Source: Robiginitomaculum sp. (GTDB lineage: Bacteria; Pseudomonadota; Alphaproteobacteria; Caulobacterales; Maricaulaceae). From it: a stretch of DNA of 64,000 nucleotides. The position numbers were made by a program, and so were the translations under genes. The notes under the pieces are model-generated. The model was not told the origin of the DNA. It searched no databases and worked only from the letters and a program-made list of their open reading frames with translations. Each line of letters starts with the position of its first letter. The first letter of the stretch is position 1. Positions 63,210-64,000 of the stretch are shown one piece after another. The stretch is from assembly GCA_002733805.1 (NCBI GenBank), contig NVXG01000028.1, positions 102,868-166,867 of the forward strand. Direction: 5' to 3'.

Positions 63210-63617
63210 TCAGACCTTTTTGCGCTGGCCACGGCCAAGGCCGATTTGGCGAGCCAATGCCGAACGAGTTCGGGCATATTCGGGAGCCACCATTGGATAG
63301 GTGGCGGGCAAACTCCATTTTTGACGATAATCATCCGGCGACAAATTATACTTGGCTTTCAAATGCCTTTTTAGTGATTTGAATTTTTGTCCGTCTTCCA
63401 GACAAATAATGTGATCATCAAAAACTGATTTACCGATCGGCACGGCTGGTTTGTTGTCCCGCCCGTTCAATAGAGTGGAACCGGCTTCCACATTTGAAAG
63501 TGAAGCAAAGACACTACCAACCAGGTCAGGCAAATCCTCAGTGGACAATTTGTTATTGCCCACATAGGCCGCAACAATCTGAGTGGTTAAACCCAGCAAT
63601 TCGCCCTTCTTGCCCAT
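63210..63617 (-). CDS. mucR: MucR/Ros family transcriptional regulator
   Basis: A 135-residue regulator with the Ros/MucR zinc-finger core CLEDGQKFKSLKRHL (Cys72, Asp75, His85) and the C-terminal YPMVAPEYARTRSALARQIG. In many rhizobial MucR proteins the finger continues HLxTH; here it reads HLKAK, so the second metal His may be missing or replaced. MucR is a global silencer in rhizobia and represses cell-cycle and flagellar programmes together with SciP in Caulobacter. It is monocistronic, with about 200 gene-free bases on each side. Confidence 0.9.
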   Translation of the reverse strand: MGKKGELLGLTTQIVAAYVGNNKLSTEDLPDLVGSVFASLSNVEAGSTLLNGRDNKPAVPIGKSVFDDHIICLEDGQKFKSLKRHLKAKYNLSPDDYRQKWSLPATYPMVAPEYARTRSALARQIGLGRGQRKKV

Positions 63618-63777
63618 CTCACACCTGCTTGCTTACTTGGAGTGGCTCTAAAATACTCCCTCCACGGGTAAATGCAATGAACAGAATCAAGTAATAGCAG
63701 TAAAGATATGGACTTACCTAAACGACAGGTAAGAACATAATTCAACTGGACTGAGTTGTACGTGCAATCAGTTCATT

Positions 63778-63815
63778 TCAATAGCTTATCACCAGCCGTG
63801 ATGAGCTGATTGCCA
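63778..63815. terminator. Possible hairpin after odhB
   Basis: An imperfect inverted repeat (AGCT-T-ATCAC / GTGAT-G-AGCT with flanking CAAT/ATTG) just past the odhB stop codon on the minus strand. No T-run follows, so its role as a terminator is tentative. Confidence 0.35.
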
Positions 63816-63817
63816 CA

Positions 63818-64000
63818 TCATAAATCAAACAACAGACGATCCGGATCCTCAAGACATTCTTTAACCCGGACCAAGAAGGTAACCGCACCTTTGCCATCCA
63901 CCACCCGGTGGTCATAGGACAAAGCAATATACATCATGGGGCGTATCACGATTTCATCACCAACCACCATCGGGCGCTTTTGGATGGTGTGCATGCCCAG
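63818..64000 (-). CDS. odhB: Dihydrolipoyl succinyltransferase E2 (3' end only)
   Basis: The last 60 codons of a 2-oxo acid dehydrogenase E2 run in from the window edge on the minus strand. The active-site motif [11 protein letters not shown] is visible, then [15 protein letters not shown] and the stop codon. In the TCA cycle this enzyme makes succinyl-CoA. The preceding [19 protein letters not shown] fits OdhB/SucB better than AceF, but most of the gene lies outside the window. Confidence 0.88.
   Translation of the reverse strand: MGMHTIQKRPMVVGDEIVIRPMMYIALSYDHRVVDGKGAVTFLVRVKECLEDPDRLLFDL

Overview
The window looks like a chromosomal segment of an alphaproteobacterium of the Caulobacterales/Maricaulales/Hyphomonadales type (stalked or budding-bacterium relatives) of moderate GC. 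The basis is gene content: fliX, flbY and cheL next to flgI, the flbT-flaF pair beside tandem flagellins, a FlaEY-like protein, a DivJ/PleC-type kinase, a MucR regulator, a lone DnaA-domain-IV protein, an ECF sigma/DUF6768 pair, and CtrA-type (TTAA-N7-TTAAC) and sigma-54-type promoter motifs. I see no rRNA, tRNA, CRISPR array, prophage or insertion sequence.

Layout. 1-2520: end of a haem c lipoprotein and an S9 peptidase. 2818-5943: flgI-cheL-flbY (minus), diverging from fliX and dksA. 6079-11669: M16 peptidase, ECF sigma/DUF6768, and the MsrPQ periplasmic methionine sulfoxide repair pair. 11666-14944: flgF-flgG-flgA-flgH (minus). 15227-21545: fliL-fliM-DUF6468-motE and a 1118-residue TPR protein (plus). 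21566-24259: FlaEY-like protein. 24392-29258: five-gene minus-strand operon for a nonulosonic-acid-type sugar, ending in a sulfatase lipoprotein. It diverges from a PseB/FlmA dehydratase followed by SDR and GMC oxidoreductases. 33022-34836: DUF885 peptidase. 34923-39532: three flagellins, flaG, flaF and flbT (minus).

39706-49143: MoxR ATPase, a GIY-YIG gene framed by palindromic repeats, GST, MFS transporter, an Irr-box-preceded rubrerythrin/GlpC-like/DUF3501 operon, tyrA, the VWA partner of MoxR, and an AspH-type hydroxylase. 49134-54154: MscS channel, AhpD-like/TetR pair, prfC, a hypothetical gene and DUF1491. 54205-60392: an orphan BcsB-like protein with a secreted companion, a DivJ-like kinase and a secreted hypothetical protein. 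60516-64000: DUF5330, sufE, DUF6456, the DnaA-domain-IV protein, a PAS protein, mucR and the 3' end of odhB.

The dominant theme is the flagellum. I found five sigma-54-type promoters (flgI, flgF and each of three flagellins), each with FlbD/ftr-like GC-rich boxes about 50-140 bp upstream. An exact CtrA box precedes fliX and a near match lies between pseB and the sugar operon. The two most similar flagellin mRNAs share a 5' leader hairpin and a purine-rich segment near flbT, which encodes a flagellin-mRNA regulator in Caulobacter. The best candidates for undescribed biology are the GIY-YIG gene inside inverted palindromes, the sulfatase fused to the glycan operon, the Irr-box rubrerythrin operon, the orphan BcsB-like pair, and the DnaA-domain-IV/DUF6456 pair.
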